In this document: in pieces, positions 24,383-34,531 of the stretch | Layout: the number at the start of each line of letters is the position of its first letter | Numbering within the stretch: position 1 is the stretch's first letter | Assembly: GCA_900543035.1 (NCBI GenBank) | Contig: UQPV01000015.1 | Span: 1-44,014 of the forward strand | Reading direction: 5' to 3' | DNA length: 44,014 bases | Source: an uncultured Solobacterium sp. | GTDB taxonomy: Bacteria > Bacillota_I > Bacilli_A > Erysipelotrichales > Erysipelotrichaceae | The notes under the pieces: generated by a model | Seen by the model: the letters and a program-made list of their open reading frames with translations, nothing else | Told to the model about the DNA's origin: nothing | The model's database searches: none | Made by a program: the position numbers and the translations under genes

Positions 24383-24835
24383 TTGACTCAGTCAGATGAT
24401 CTGCACACACTGCGCTCGTTTCGCAATGCGAGCAGCGCGCTGGACAGCCTGTATGGACAATTCGCCAAAGCCTGCGGTCTGTCGGTCAATGAATACTGGT
24501 CTCTTGTCCTGATCGGCGAGGGGGCCCGTACCCAGAGCGAGATATGCAAAAAGCTGTATCTCAGCCGTCAGACGATCAATTCCACATTCAAGCTGTTGCA
24601 GAAGAAGCAGTTGGTCGAACTGATCCCGGATCCGCATAATCAGCGCATCAAGCATACCGTGCTGACGGAGAGGGGCCATCAGCTTTATGACACCCATATC
24701 ATGAAGATGCGTCACTGGGAAGAACATGCATGGAAAAGCATGGATGAGCAGGAACGGATCATGTTGTCAGAGCTGACATGGAAGCTGTATCATCTGATCG
24801 AAGAGCTTTATCTCCACGAAGAAAATGAAAAATAA
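24383..24835 (+). CDS. MarR-family regulator of the ABC exporter
   Basis: A 150-residue protein with a winged helix-turn-helix (GARTQSEICKKLYLSRQTIN as recognition region, DPHNQRIKHTVLTERG as wing). I favour the TTG start at 24383, which has GGTGGTGAG at normal spacing; GTG 24371 or 24374 would overlap that site. It precedes two ABC exporter genes, the common layout for a drug- or toxin-responsive MarR repressor. A terminator-like hairpin at 24899-24926 separates it from them and may lower read-through. Confidence 0.85.
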   Translation: MTQSDDLHTLRSFRNASSALDSLYGQFAKACGLSVNEYWSLVLIGEGARTQSEICKKLYLSRQTINSTFKLLQKKQLVELIPDPHNQRIKHTVLTERGHQLYDTHIMKMRHWEEHAWKSMDEQERIMLSELTWKLYHLIEELYLHEENEK

Positions 24836-24898
24836 GATTTGTATCGTTCATCGGAGGATCTGCTGTCGCAACAGCTGTATCGATAAGATGTCGAGTGC

Positions 24899-24926
24899 GC
24901 TCGGTTATTCAGACCGGGCTTTTTTT
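24899..24926 (+). terminator. Terminator or attenuator between marR-type gene and exporter
   Basis: GCTCGGT (24899-24905) pairs with ACCGGGC (24913-24919, one G-U), followed by seven T. With the exporter start only 42 bases on, it probably acts as a partial terminator. Confidence 0.7.
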
Positions 24927-24967
24927 CGTTTTCTCACCATACGGCATACAGAGGGAGGAAAAATGCT

Positions 24968-26701
24968 ATGAAACTGATCTGGCGGTTTATCCGTCCGCAC
25001 TGGAAACTGTTTACCCTGACCGTGCTTCTGCTGGTCATCGACGTGGCAGGGTCGCTGCTGATCCCCACGCTGGCAGCCCAGATGCTGAACCTCGGCATCA
25101 GCGCTCATTCTTTCCAAAAAATGATCGAGACAGGACTGTGGATGGCCGCGGCTTCGCTTGTCTCAGGCATCTGCGCCATCCTTGGCGGATATGCATGTGC
25201 TGCGCTCTCCGCTAGAGTAGGACAGGACATGCGTGTGGCTGTCTATGATAAATCGTTGAAGCTGTCCGTGTATGACTTCCGTCAGTTCGGAACGGCTTCG
25301 ATCACGACGAGGACCATTTCCGATATCACCAATATTCAGATGGCGCTGACCAGCTTCATCCAGATGGTCCTGCCGGTGCCGGTCATCATCGTGCTGGCCG
25401 TCATCCTGACCTTTAACCTGGATGTGCAGTTCGGCTTCGTCTTGCTTTGTGCCGTGGCAGCCGTGCTGATCCTTGCCTTGTTCATCATGCGCAGCGCATC
25501 TCCGCTGTTTCGAAAGCTGCAGAAACTGTTGGACCGCATGAGCAAGATCCTGCTGGAAAACATCACCGGTGTGCGTGTAGTGCGCGCCTTCAACAATGAG
25601 CAGCGAGAGGAAACACGCCTGAACGAATCATTCTCGTCTTATGCGAAGACATCCATCAAGGCAAACCGGCTGTTCGCCAACCTGGATGGTCTCTCATTCT
25701 TCTTCATCAACCTGCTCATCGTGGTCATCTACTGGATGAGCGGCGGACACATCAGCAGCGGCATCCTGCAGATCGGCGACATCACTGCCGTCATCGAGTA
25801 TGCCATGATGGTGCTGTTCTTCATCATGATGGCGCAGATGGTGATCATGACGATGCCGCGTGCGCTGGAATGCTGCAGCCGTGTGCAGAATGTCCTGGAT
25901 CATTCTCCGGAGATCGTTGACTATGTCAACGAAGACCCTCAGATCGATGAGAAGAACAATCAGGTGCTGGCATTTGATCATGTGACCTTCCGCTTTGCGG
26001 ATGCAGAGGAAGACACGCTTTCCGATCTAAACTTCACCTGCAGACGCGCACAGACGACTGCCATCATCGGCGGAACAGGCAGCGGAAAATCGACCGTCGC
26101 CTCGCTGATCCTGCGCTTTCACGATGTCAGCAGCGGCAGCATCCGCCTGAACGGCACAGATATCCGAGACATGACGCAGCACAAGCTGCGTGATCATATC
26201 GCCTATGTGCAGCAGAAAGCTTGGCTGTTTTCCGGCACCATCGCGGACAACCTGCGTTACAGCAACGCGGATGCCAGCGATGAGGATCTGATGCATGCCG
26301 CGGAAGTCGCTCAGGCTGCGGACTTCATCCGCGCGCAGCCGCAGGGGCTTCAGGCCTTCGTGGCACAGGGCGGGACCAACTTCTCCGGCGGACAGAAGCA
26401 GCGTCTGTCCATCGCCCGGGCGCTGGTGAAGAAGCCGCAGCTCTACATTTTCGATGACAGCTTCTCTGCCCTGGACTTCAAGACGGACGCCGCGCTGCGC
26501 AAGGCGCTGAAGAAAGAGACGAAGGACGCTGCCGTCCTCATCGTGGCACAGCGTGTCAGCACCATCCGTCACGCCGATCAGATCATCGTGCTTCACGAAG
26601 GAAAGATGGCCGGCATCGGCACCCATGATGAACTGCTGAAGACATGCAGCATCTATCAGGAGATCTATACCTCACAGACAAAGGAGGCAAAAGAATCATG
26701 A
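24968..26701 (+). CDS. ABC exporter half-transporter, degenerate-site subunit
   Basis: A 577-residue type IV half-transporter: six membrane helices, then a nucleotide-binding domain with Walker A GGTGSGKST near residue 365, signature FSGGQKQRLSIARAL and Walker B YIFDDSFSALD. The catalytic glutamate after Walker B is Asp, the mark of the degenerate subunit in heterodimers such as BmrCD or TM287/288. ATG 24968 follows GGGAGG. Its stop overlaps the partner start (ATGA at 26698-26701). The pair probably exports a drug, peptide or lipid under MarR control. Confidence 0.92.
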   Translation: MKLIWRFIRPHWKLFTLTVLLLVIDVAGSLLIPTLAAQMLNLGISAHSFQKMIETGLWMAAASLVSGICAILGGYACAALSARVGQDMRVAVYDKSLKLSVYDFRQFGTASITTRTISDITNIQMALTSFIQMVLPVPVIIVLAVILTFNLDVQFGFVLLCAVAAVLILALFIMRSASPLFRKLQKLLDRMSKILLENITGVRVVRAFNNEQREETRLNESFSSYAKTSIKANRLFANLDGLSFFFINLLIVVIYWMSGGHISSGILQIGDITAVIEYAMMVLFFIMMAQMVIMTMPRALECCSRVQNVLDHSPEIVDYVNEDPQIDEKNNQVLAFDHVTFRFADAEEDTLSDLNFTCRRAQTTAIIGGTGSGKSTVASLILRFHDVSSGSIRLNGTDIRDMTQHKLRDHIAYVQQKAWLFSGTIADNLRYSNADASDEDLMHAAEVAQAADFIRAQPQGLQAFVAQGGTNFSGGQKQRLSIARALVKKPQLYIFDDSFSALDFKTDAALRKALKKETKDAAVLIVAQRVSTIRHADQIIVLHEGKMAGIGTHDELLKTCSIYQEIYTSQTKEAKES

Positions 26702-28511
26702 GCACAAAACAGCTGAATAACGAACGCATGAAAAACGGTGAACAGCCTCCCATGCCTGGGATACGACCAAGCGCCTTTGCCGCCAGCTGAACGGGCAGCG
26801 CGTGCGGCTCGGCATCGTCGGGCTGTCCATCCTGATCTATATCGGGCTGAGCATCTGGAACCCGATGTACTCAGCCATCGTGATCGACCATCTCTGGCAG
26901 AGCATCCAGGCGGCCATTTCCCAGGGAATCCCGTTTTCCATCACCTGGGAAAACATGGGCGCAGAGCTCACTCAGCTCAGCGTGCAGTATTTTCTGACCT
27001 GGATCTTCTATTATCTGCAGTCTTTCCTGATGGCCAGCGTAGCGGAGAATCTCACGCTTTCCCTGCGTAAGCAAGTCGCGGAAAAGCTCAATCGTCTTCC
27101 GCTTCGTTTCTTTGACCAGAACAAGGCCGGAGAGATCCTCAGCCGTGTCACCAGCGACTTGGACAAAGTCACCAAGGTCCTGCAGACCGGTCTGCTGAAA
27201 ATGATCGTCGCCATCGGCACCGTCATCGGTTCTCTGGTGGTCATGTTCTTGTACAGCATTCAGCTGACCGGCATCTTTCTGCTCTTCATGGTCGTCAGCA
27301 TGCTGATCACGCGGATCGTCGCCCGTAAGAACCTGAAAAGCGCAGCAGAGCGTCAGGAGACCATCGGTGAGCTGACCGGCATCGTGGAAGAGTTCTACAA
27401 TGGCCGTGACGTCATCAAGGCCTATAACCATGAGCATGCTTCCATCGCCAGAGTAAAAGAGGCTTCGGCCAAGAAAGCCGCTGCTTCACAGAAGGCAGAC
27501 TTCCTGACCAACTGCGTCAACCCGCTGATCCGTCTGCTGACCAGGCTTGCGCATGTGGTGATCGCCATCATCGCCGGATATGAGATGATCAACGGCAGGA
27601 TGAGCGTCGGTGTCGTCCAGGCGTTCTTCCAGTATATCAATCAGGCGGCCGAGCCGCTGACAGAAGCATCGTTCATGTTCAACTCTCTGCAGGCCGCACT
27701 GGCCAGCGCTGAGCGTACCTTCGAGATGCTGGATGAAGTAGAGGAACGTCCGGATACGCCTTACCCGGTCATCCTCAGAGAGCCGAAGGGCCAGATCAGC
27801 TTCCAGCATGTCAGCTTCGGCTATCAGCCGGGCCGTCTGTTGATGAAGGACATCAGCTTCACGGCCCAGCCCGGGCAGAAGATCGCCATCGTCGGCAGCA
27901 CAGGCGCAGGCAAGACGACCCTGGTCAACCTGCTCATGCGATTCTATGAGGTCAACGGCGGCATGATCTCCATCGACGGCGTATCGACGAGCGACATGAC
28001 CAGAAAAGGGCTGCGCAGCAACTTCGGCATGGTGCTGCAGGATACCTGGCTGTTCGAAGGCACCGTAGCGGAAAACATCGCTTATGGAAAGGCAGACGCT
28101 TCCCGTGAAGAGATCATCGATGCGGCCAAGGCAGCCAAGGTCGATTACTTCATCCGAACGATGCCCCATGGCTATGACACCGTGCTGGACAATGAGGCTT
28201 CCGCCCTGTCTGCCGGACAGCGCCAGCTGCTGACGATCGCCTGGGTATTCCTGTGTGATCCGCCGATCCTGATCCTGGATGAAGCGACAAGCAGCGTAGA
28301 CATGCGGACAGAGACCGAGATCGGCAAGGCGATGAATCAGCTGATGAAGGGCCGGACGAGCTTCATCATCGCACACCGTCTGTCCACCATCCGCGATGCC
28401 GACACCACCCTGTTCATGGACCATGGAAACATCATCGAACAAGGCAGTCACGAAGAACTGCTGAAAAAGAACGGCGCTTACGCGGCACTATACTACAGCC
28501 AGTTCGAATAA
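26698..28511 (+). CDS. ABC exporter half-transporter, catalytic subunit, frameshifted near its start
   Basis: The natural start is ATG 26698, overlapping the previous stop. That frame gives about 30 residues (MSTKQLNNERMKNGEQPP) and hits TGA at 26788. The other frame reads HAWDTTKRLCRQLNGQRVRL and then the six membrane helices, so one C is probably missing in CCC at 26749-26751. The body is complete: Walker A GSTGAGKTT, signature LSAGQRQLL, Walker B LILDEATSSVD with the catalytic Glu, and switch His in IIAHRLST. The conserved Arg after the signature is Trp (TIAWVFL), which may weaken it. No good internal ribosome site is visible. Confidence 0.88.
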
Positions 28512-28517
28512 GCAAAC

Positions 28518-28548
28518 GATCCGAACCACAACGGTCCGGATCATTTTG
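28518..28548. terminator. Terminator between convergent genes
   Basis: GATCCG (28518-28523) pairs with CGGATC (28537-28542), with an imperfect inner extension, followed by ATTTTGTTT. It ends the exporter operon and faces the symporter gene. Confidence 0.75.
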
Positions 28549-28549
28549 T

Positions 28550-29947
28550 TTATTCTGCCTTTCGCCTGCTGATCATCTGTTCATACTCCCGCAGCGAGGC
28601 CAATGCCTTCGGCGCAAGCGGGATGAGCGCGATCATGTTGAATATGGTCATGAGGCCTACGCCGACATCGCCCAGATCCCACACGAACTGATAGGCGGCG
28701 AGACCGCCGACAAACAGCATGATGAGCGCAAGGATCTTATAGATCGTCTGCGCCGCCCAGCTGTCGCCGAATAAGTAGGCCACGTTGGAGCGGGCATAAA
28801 ACAAGATGCCCAAGAAAGTAGAGAAGCTGAACAGCCACAGGATGACGGCGATGAAGATCACGCCGAATTCGCCGAGATGGTAACGCATCGCTGTCTGCAG
28901 CAGATCCATGCCTTCCAGGCCTGCGCCCATGCTCTGCGGCATCAGCAGCATGATCATCGCGGAGCAGGTGCAGATCACGATGGTGTCGATGAATACGCCC
29001 AGCGCCTGAAGGAGCCCTTCCTTGGCCGGATGGCTGATATCCGCCGCGGCCGCAGCGCATGGCGCTGAACCAGATCCTGCCTCATTGGAAAACAGTCCTC
29101 GTTTGGCGCCGTTCATGATCACCGCGCCGAGCCCGCCGGCCACCGCCTGCCGCAAGCCGAACGCTTCCGCAAATATCCGCTCGAACACCGCCGGCAATGC
29201 CGGGGCATTGTGGATGATGATGAACACGGTGATGAAAAAATAACATGCGGCCATGATCGGCACGATGATGTCGAGCACCTTCACGGTCGTGTTCTTTCTC
29301 AGCACGATCACGGCAGCGATCGCTACCAGCGCAATGGTCGAATACAGCGGCGGGATATGGAACGCATTCTCAAACGATGAAGAGATCGAATTGGCCGTCA
29401 CTTGGCTGATGCCGAACCAGCAGATCAGTCCGGACAACGCGAACAGCGACGCGATCACAGACCGCTTTCTCCTGCTGCCTTTGCGGATGAACAGATGATG
29501 CAGGTAATAAGCCGGACCGCCGCGGTATCCGCCATACAGCGGATCCTTTTCTTTATACAGCTGCGCCAGCGTCGCTTCGATGAACGCCGTGGATGAGCCG
29601 AGCAGGGCGATCACCCACATCCAGAACACAGCTCCGGCGCCGCCTGCCGATATGGCCGCCACCACACCGACCAGATTGCCCATGCCTACGCGGCATGCGG
29701 TAGAGATGATCAGCGCCTGTACGCCGGAAATGCCCTCTCGATCTCCCTTCTGGTTGTTTTCCAGCGTTACCCGGATCATCTCCGGGAACATGCGGAAGGG
29801 CAGGAACCGCGTCCGTATGGTAAAGTAGATGCCTGCCGGGACAAGGATGAGCACCAGCAGAGAAAGCCCGAGCGTGCTTCCGCCCGGAAGGGTGATATGG
29901 ATGATGTCTCCCCATAACAGATCATAGATCGCTTCAAATATCGCCAT
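28550..29947 (-). CDS. Sodium:alanine symporter, AGCS family
   Basis: A 465-residue membrane protein with about eleven hydrophobic helices. Family signatures are RVGMGNLVGVVAAISAGGAG near residue 88, FIEATLAQLYK, the GGYRGGPAYYL loop and NEAGSGSAPCAAAAA near residue 285. It imports alanine or glycine with Na+ (AlsT/DagA type). GAGAGG lies before ATG 29947, and a promoter at 30008-30036 drives it alone. Length and motif order are normal. Confidence 0.95.
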   Translation of the reverse strand: MAIFEAIYDLLWGDIIHITLPGGSTLGLSLLVLILVPAGIYFTIRTRFLPFRMFPEMIRVTLENNQKGDREGISGVQALIISTACRVGMGNLVGVVAAISAGGAGAVFWMWVIALLGSSTAFIEATLAQLYKEKDPLYGGYRGGPAYYLHHLFIRKGSRRKRSVIASLFALSGLICWFGISQVTANSISSSFENAFHIPPLYSTIALVAIAAVIVLRKNTTVKVLDIIVPIMAACYFFITVFIIIHNAPALPAVFERIFAEAFGLRQAVAGGLGAVIMNGAKRGLFSNEAGSGSAPCAAAAADISHPAKEGLLQALGVFIDTIVICTCSAMIMLLMPQSMGAGLEGMDLLQTAMRYHLGEFGVIFIAVILWLFSFSTFLGILFYARSNVAYLFGDSWAAQTIYKILALIMLFVGGLAAYQFVWDLGDVGVGLMTIFNMIALIPLAPKALASLREYEQMISRRKAE

Positions 29948-30007
29948 ATCAGATTCCTCTCATTTCCATCGTGCATGATCAGACCTCGTCTGAGCCTATG
30001 CTGCCTG

Positions 30008-30036
30008 ATTATATCATCACTTTAGCAATGTGAACA
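30008..30036 (-). promoter_or_regulatory. Promoter of the AGCS symporter gene
   Basis: Minus strand: TGTTCA (30036-30031), a 17-bp spacer and a consensus TATAAT (30013-30008), 61 bases before the start. Confidence 0.65.
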
Positions 30037-30100
30037 GTAAAATTGTTCTTTTCGCGATCTCTCAGCAAATGACTCGTTTATGTCTTAAAATATCCACTAC

Positions 30101-30148
30101 ATAAAATATGCCTGAACAGATGGCTTATCCCGATCTGTTCAGGCATAT
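30101..30148 (-). terminator. Very strong terminator after the SEC-C gene
   Basis: ATGCCTGAACAGAT (30108-30121) pairs perfectly with ATCTGTTCAGGCAT (30133-30146), extending by two AT pairs to 16 bp. On the minus strand a T-rich stretch follows. Confidence 0.85.
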
Positions 30149-30150
30149 GA

Positions 30151-30912
30151 TCATGCGCTCATCTTACGATCCCAGGCAATGACAGCCTGGGCATCCTCAT
30201 GCTTCCCGCTGTCTTCGAGCAATTCGGCCAGCATACCGATCCAGTCTCTGCAGTAATAATGAATAGCATGGCGTTCATCAAATTCTGCATAAGTCTGAAC
30301 CCCTTCTTGTTCTCCTAATTCGCGCGCTTTTTGGAAAGCCAGCCATAGATACTTCATGGTACGGATCGCTTCTTTTCGGACGTCGCGATTCCAGATGAGC
30401 ATGGGGCGATCGATCATACCCAGATAAAGGAGCTGATCAAGTTCGATGCTTTGCAGATCATAGTAGTCACGCAGATAAAGGCGGCCGGAAATGCGCTCCT
30501 GGCCAAGATAAGGATAATCCGCCAATGCTTTTCCTCGTTCCGTTGAGCTTTCGATCGCATCTAATGCGGATCTTGGTTTCTTTAAGCAGCAATTCTTGTA
30601 TTTCTTGCCGCTGCCGCAAGGACACGGATCGTTTCTGCCGATCTTGGTTTTGGACGATGTCTCCTCCTGCAGCAGCATCTTCAGCATCTGATCAAGATGG
30701 CGTTCTGCGTCGGCGGAATCTTCGTCCTTGAACATCGCCCAGTTTCGCAGGATCTGTGCCGCATCGATCGGGCTTTGACAAAATGGCTTATGTTCCTCAT
30801 CATAGTTGAACATCAGATCAACATGCGCGTCATATCCGCCGACAAAATGTTCATCGATCAGGTCATGATCAAACAGATATCGGATCTCCCCAAGCATGTC
30901 ATGAAATGACAT
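30151..30912 (-). CDS. SEC-C zinc-motif protein, probably the tail of the upstream DUF1186 protein
   Basis: A 253-residue frame. Residues 98-118 hold the SEC-C zinc motif [18 protein letters not shown], named for the SecA tail that binds zinc and contacts SecB or ribosomes. The first 35 residues ([20 protein letters not shown]) look like the end of DUF1186, not a natural N-terminus. Adding one T to TTT near 30905 joins it to the upstream gene as [11 protein letters not shown]. So it is either an overlapping second gene with its own ATG 30912, or a single protein broken by one base. The last 120 residues have no motif I know. Confidence 0.75.
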   Translation of the reverse strand: MSFHDMLGEIRYLFDHDLIDEHFVGGYDAHVDLMFNYDEEHKPFCQSPIDAAQILRNWAMFKDEDSADAERHLDQMLKMLLQEETSSKTKIGRNDPCPCGSGKKYKNCCLKKPRSALDAIESSTERGKALADYPYLGQERISGRLYLRDYYDLQSIELDQLLYLGMIDRPMLIWNRDVRKEAIRTMKYLWLAFQKARELGEQEGVQTYAEFDERHAIHYYCRDWIGMLAELLEDSGKHEDAQAVIAWDRKMSA

Positions 30913-32027
30913 TCACAGATCATTTCGGCCATCTTATCCAGCACATGTTCATATTCCCTGGCCTGATGGATGACCTGTCTGATGATCGCTTTCCATTCTG
31001 TTTCCGGCAGACGGCCATCCAAGTACAGCTGTCCAAGCACACTGGCTATGCCGGTCCGGACAAATTCATCTACCTCTGTATCCATGATCCGCTGTTTCAA
31101 CAGCTCGATATTTCCATCGAACGTATTGTACATGATATCTGGCAATGCTTCAGTGACGGCATCCCCGATCAACACATCCAGCGTTTCCAAAGGCAGGCTA
31201 GCCAGATCGAGGATACGTGAAAAGGATGCTTTATCCTGAAATTGTCCAAGCAGGAAGAGGGCGTAAAAATGAAGCTGTTCATCTGGATCCAGCGCATCTG
31301 GTTCACGCACGGCACGATCGATCGCTGCCCTTAAATAAGGCAATGCGGCCTCCTGATCGGCTGTGATGACCTTAAAGGCCTGTTCAGGAAAAGCAAGCGT
31401 TCGGTTCTTCAATATGTCCAAAGCCAGCTGCAGCTCATCCATTTCCTGCTCGCGGGCATTCTCCTGCTGGATCCGCTCCTTGATCTGCCTGCTCAGATCT
31501 TCAGCGATCGTTTCTGCCGTTCTGCCATCCATCTCATATTTCCAGGAGATATTGCGGCACACTTTATCCATCGCCAGGATATCTTGCCGAATATCCTCAA
31601 GGTAATATGCTTTATGCTTGTTTTTATATTCATCATCTGCATATACCACATCATGTTCATCCGAAAATACCAAACGGTCAAAGATATGTTCCGGTGTATC
31701 ACGAAGATAGATCGCGATCACTTGTCTTTCACATACAGCGCGATGAATGTATTCTTCATAGAAGATAGGACTGACAGCAATGACCGAACATCCCCTGACA
31801 TTTCTGATCAGCTGCTCCAGCAGCATGCTCTTGTGATACGCTCGCTCACGATGATCGTTGTATTCTTCGGTGAACATTTCCAAGGTCATCCCATAAGCGG
31901 TCTTGATCTCTTCATCCAGATCATAAAATTTCGCGTTCAGCTGATCGGCAAGCAGCCTTCCTGTCGTCGTCTTCCCTACATTAGATACGCCAAACAACAG
32001 GATCGCAGTGTTTCTTGCTTTTTTCAT
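30858..32027 (-). CDS. Shikimate-kinase-like P-loop kinase fused to DUF1186
   Basis: A 389-residue frame. Residues 1-165 are a small-molecule kinase fold: Walker [17 protein letters not shown], acidic FYDLDEEIK, and a lid region, similar to AroK/gluconate kinases. Residues about 180-370 match DUF1186 helical repeats ([55 protein letters not shown]). The frame ends out of phase with the SEC-C gene. Start ATG 32027 is inferred, with AAAGGAGA 12 bases upstream. A kinase-DUF1186-SEC-C order on one polypeptide is unusual. The substrate is unknown, and shikimate itself is not supported by a clear binding motif. Confidence 0.75.
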   Translation of the reverse strand: MKKARNTAILLFGVSNVGKTTTGRLLADQLNAKFYDLDEEIKTAYGMTLEMFTEEYNDHRERAYHKSMLLEQLIRNVRGCSVIAVSPIFYEEYIHRAVCERQVIAIYLRDTPEHIFDRLVFSDEHDVVYADDEYKNKHKAYYLEDIRQDILAMDKVCRNISWKYEMDGRTAETIAEDLSRQIKERIQQENAREQEMDELQLALDILKNRTLAFPEQAFKVITADQEAALPYLRAAIDRAVREPDALDPDEQLHFYALFLLGQFQDKASFSRILDLASLPLETLDVLIGDAVTEALPDIMYNTFDGNIELLKQRIMDTEVDEFVRTGIASVLGQLYLDGRLPETEWKAIIRQVIHQAREYEHVLDKMAEMICECHFMTCLGRSDICLIMT

Positions 32028-32093
32028 CTTGTCATACAGTCTCCTTTTTTTTCTCATTATTCTACAATATCCGCATTTTGGCAATCTCTTCGG

Positions 32094-32125
32094 CAAAAAA
32101 GGAGCACACTTTTTATGTACTCCTT
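32094..32125 (-). terminator. Terminator of the small membrane protein gene
   Basis: AAGGAG (32099-32104) pairs with CTCCTT (32120-32125), with an extra ACA/TGT pair block inside. The minus strand continues into six T. Confidence 0.75.
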
Positions 32126-32173
32126 AATCAGCTCTGCTCTTCACTTGATGACATTGTGCTTACGCATGATCCT

Positions 32174-32485
32174 TTATCCGCCAAACGCCAGACTGGCGAT
32201 GACCCAGGGAACCATGACATATAATGCGATGCCCACTTCTTTCCAGGACATCTCCCGTTTGCGGGAACGGTGCTTCTCCAGCTGTTTCTCCAGTCCCTCA
32301 TCATCCTTCCGGTCGAACTTCCCCACGAAAAATCCGCCCGGCATCAGATAGAAGACCACGCCGAACATGACCAGCGCGGTGATGAGATTGATTGCGGTAT
32401 GAAAGAAAGAAAAGTCCTTTAACAAAAACGCGCCCAGCAGAACGATGGCCGTATATACTGCCAGAATCTTGATTGTCTTACCCAT
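32174..32485 (-). CDS. Small membrane protein, possibly DUF3899 family
   Basis: A 103-residue protein with three hydrophobic segments: ILAVYTAIVLLGAFLL, AINLITALVMFGVVFYLMPG and the C-terminal VGIALYVMVPWVIASLAFG. A highly charged cytosolic loop (KFDRKDDEGLEKQLEKHRSR) lies between the second and third. The layout recalls DUF3899, from memory only. AGAGGTG precedes ATG 32485. It forms its own unit with a terminator. Function unknown. Confidence 0.65.
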   Translation of the reverse strand: MGKTIKILAVYTAIVLLGAFLLKDFSFFHTAINLITALVMFGVVFYLMPGGFFVGKFDRKDDEGLEKQLEKHRSRKREMSWKEVGIALYVMVPWVIASLAFGG

Positions 32486-32852
32486 TGTACACCTCTGTCA
32501 AAATTTCTGTCCTCATCTTATGCTTAATCGTGGGGATTGTCAATCTGCAATTCTGAATTCTGCCTGCGTTTATGTCAAAAGACCCTTCACGGCTTTTTTT
32601 CTTCAATACGGCAGTGAAGGAGACCTCAACGGCTTGTGATGACATGCTTTCCTCCTTTCAAGACGGCCTGCAAGCCATCCTTGCTCTTTACACCATGATT
32701 ATCGCCTTTTTCTGTTCACGTTATGTTAATGATCTGTCAAAGAATCCAAAAACTTCCATGCCTGTCCAAATGGCGCCACGATAAATGACACCATTTCATT
32801 TTGCCTGATAGTTCTTTACAAATAAATATCCGGAGATTTTATCAAAGAATTA
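32486..32852. other. Gene-free stretch before the decayed region
   Basis: I see no supported gene, RNA or repeat here. A 70-codon open frame at 32572-32784 has no ribosome site and no family-like features. The base composition becomes AT-richer toward the right. Confidence 0.5.
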
Positions 32853-33283
32853 ATGAATGATACGACGATACAAAAGATAGAAGATCTACTTTAAAATGCA
32901 AGGAAACATGTTGCAATCGAAATAAAGGATACACTCTTGAGAACTTATACGGACATAGGAAGAATAGTTGTTGAAGATGTTAAGTCTCATAGCAACGATT
33001 CCGATTACCAAACGAAATCTCTTAGATTTCTTTCAAAAGAATTAACAAAGAAATTTGGAAGAGGTTTTTCAAGATCACATTTGAATAATATGATCAATTT
33101 TTACCTCAAATATGGAAGTGTCCATACGCTGTCTGGATAACTCAGTTGGTCTCATTTTTGTGAACCTTTATCTATCTCCGATGATGATAAAAGACACTTT
33201 TATGAAATTGAATGCTCGAAGGCTAAATGGAGCGCTAGAGAATTAAAATGGCAGATGGTGTCTTCTTTATTTGGTTGTATGCA
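32853..33283 (+). pseudogene. DUF1016 (YhcG/PDDEXK) nuclease N-terminal remnant with two in-frame stops
   Basis: One frame runs from ATG 32853: MNDTTIQKIEDLL, stop TAA 32892-32894, NARKHVAIEIKDTLLRTYTD, LRFLSKELTKKFGRGFSRSH, then stop TAA 33138-33140, and LSWSHF followed by DDKRHFYEIECSKAKWSARE. This is the DUF1016 N-terminal domain in order. The second part with the PD-(D/E)XK nuclease is missing; the IS1595-like element begins where it should follow. A single A-to-T change explains the first stop (AAA to TAA). The gene is clearly dead. Confidence 0.75.
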
Positions 33284-34259
33284 AATGCCTGAGCTTCATC
33301 AATAAGCTCGTGATCATTTCCTGTCCATTTATTTTTCGGTACAGCTCTTGTATCCGGAACAGTGCTGCATAGCGATTGATATATTTGCTCGCTACACTGC
33401 GATATCTTTTGTATTGAGCCTTTATCCGGCTATGCAGACTGTTCACGTGATTCAAATGATTAACTGCATCGTATTGTTTCCTGTCTTTCATCTGTTTGAT
33501 CGTGCATTGCTTTTCTGTGCTCAGCACGCTATAGCTTTGCAGGCCATCTGTCCACAGATATGTTTTCTGCACGATATGTTGGCCATAGTCTTTTATGTCT
33601 TCGATCGACGGACGGCCCATGTTCAGCGCACGCATAAAACAATCTCCATCGCGTTCTATGCCTGTGATCAGACATACCTTATCTGTGGAGATCCCTCGTT
33701 TTTGAGATGGTGTCCCCCTCTTTTTGCCAGGAACATCTTCGATCTTTTGCCTTTATGGCTTTTATTGAAGTATTTTTCATCTATCTCAGTTGGTTTTGCT
33801 AATTCGCAAGGAAAAGGACATCTGCTCGAGGAAGTACAACAGCTTATGACGCATGCGAAATGCGGTCTCCTCGCAGACGCTGATATGATCAGCGCTTGTC
33901 TTCAGAGAATGTCCTGCAACGCTGTCATCGATCAATTGATTCCATTTCTGCTCAGATTGATAAGAGTAATAAGTCAATTGACCATGATCAACGACAAAAC
34001 GCTTATTGCAGTGCTTGCAGCGATACATCTGCTTTCCGCTGTTGGCCTTGCCGGCTTTGATCAGGACAGGATGATGTACGCCACACTTAGGGCAGTATTC
34101 GAAAACATATTCGTGAACGGAGAAATTCATGACAAGGAAAGAAGAGATCATGTTCTTGATCTGATCAATTTGGAAAGGCTGAAGCAGCTCAAGCAATTCT
34201 TTTGGCAGCAGGTTTTCGACAGATTCGATAGAAACAGATGTATCAGACATATATGGCAC
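33267..34259 (-). pseudogene. IS1595-type transposase with at least two frameshifts
   Basis: The N-terminal frame (34259 to 33786) has the zinc ribbon FEYCPKCGVHHPVL / MYRCKHCNKRF and helix-turn-helix typical of IS1595/ISXO2 elements. A second frame holds ELAKPTEIDEKYFNKSHKGK with the first catalytic Asp, and a third (to 33267) holds GKKRGTPSQKRGIST, TYLWTDGLQSY with the second Asp, and HVNSLHSRIKAQYKRY with the C-terminal core. Two one-base shifts separate them, near 33810 and near 33732. I could not find clear end repeats. The element interrupts or abuts the DUF1016 remnant. Confidence 0.75.
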
Positions 34260-34339
34260 CTCCTGTATTCAATTACAGTGTAGTCCATATTGTGACATTA
34301 TTTATGTCATAATCTAAAAGTCACCAAACTGTTGGTTAA

Positions 34340-34531
34340 GCCTTTAATTATCATATGCTGCGTCATACGCTTGCTTCCAGGATGGCAGAAAAAGGTGCAG
34401 ATATGAAGGCAGCACAAGAAATATTGCGGCATGCCAACATCTCTACGACCATGAATATCTATACGCATGTGAATGAAAAGAACAAAGAAAAAGCATTGTA
34501 TAAGACATTCCCTATACAACGCGTTAAGTAA
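34340..34531 (+). pseudogene. C-terminal remnant of a tyrosine recombinase
   Basis: A short frame reads HMLRHTLASRMAEKGADMKA, EILRHANISTTMNIYTHV and ends at TAA 34529-34531. It contains the catalytic H-x-x-R, the second His and the nucleophile Tyr of XerC/D or phage integrases, but nothing of the first 200 or more residues. Different from the Tn916-type integrase at 1-2 kb. It marks another lost element. Its end overlaps the convergent AAA/nuclease gene by eight bases. Confidence 0.75.

Noticed and set aside
26745..26755. Programmed ribosomal frameshift in the exporter gene
   Set aside because: The site has no X-XXY-YYZ slippery heptamer or stimulatory hairpin that I can see, so an indel is simpler.
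32572..32784. A 70-codon frame on the plus strand
   Set aside because: No ribosome site and no family-like sequence; looks like chance.
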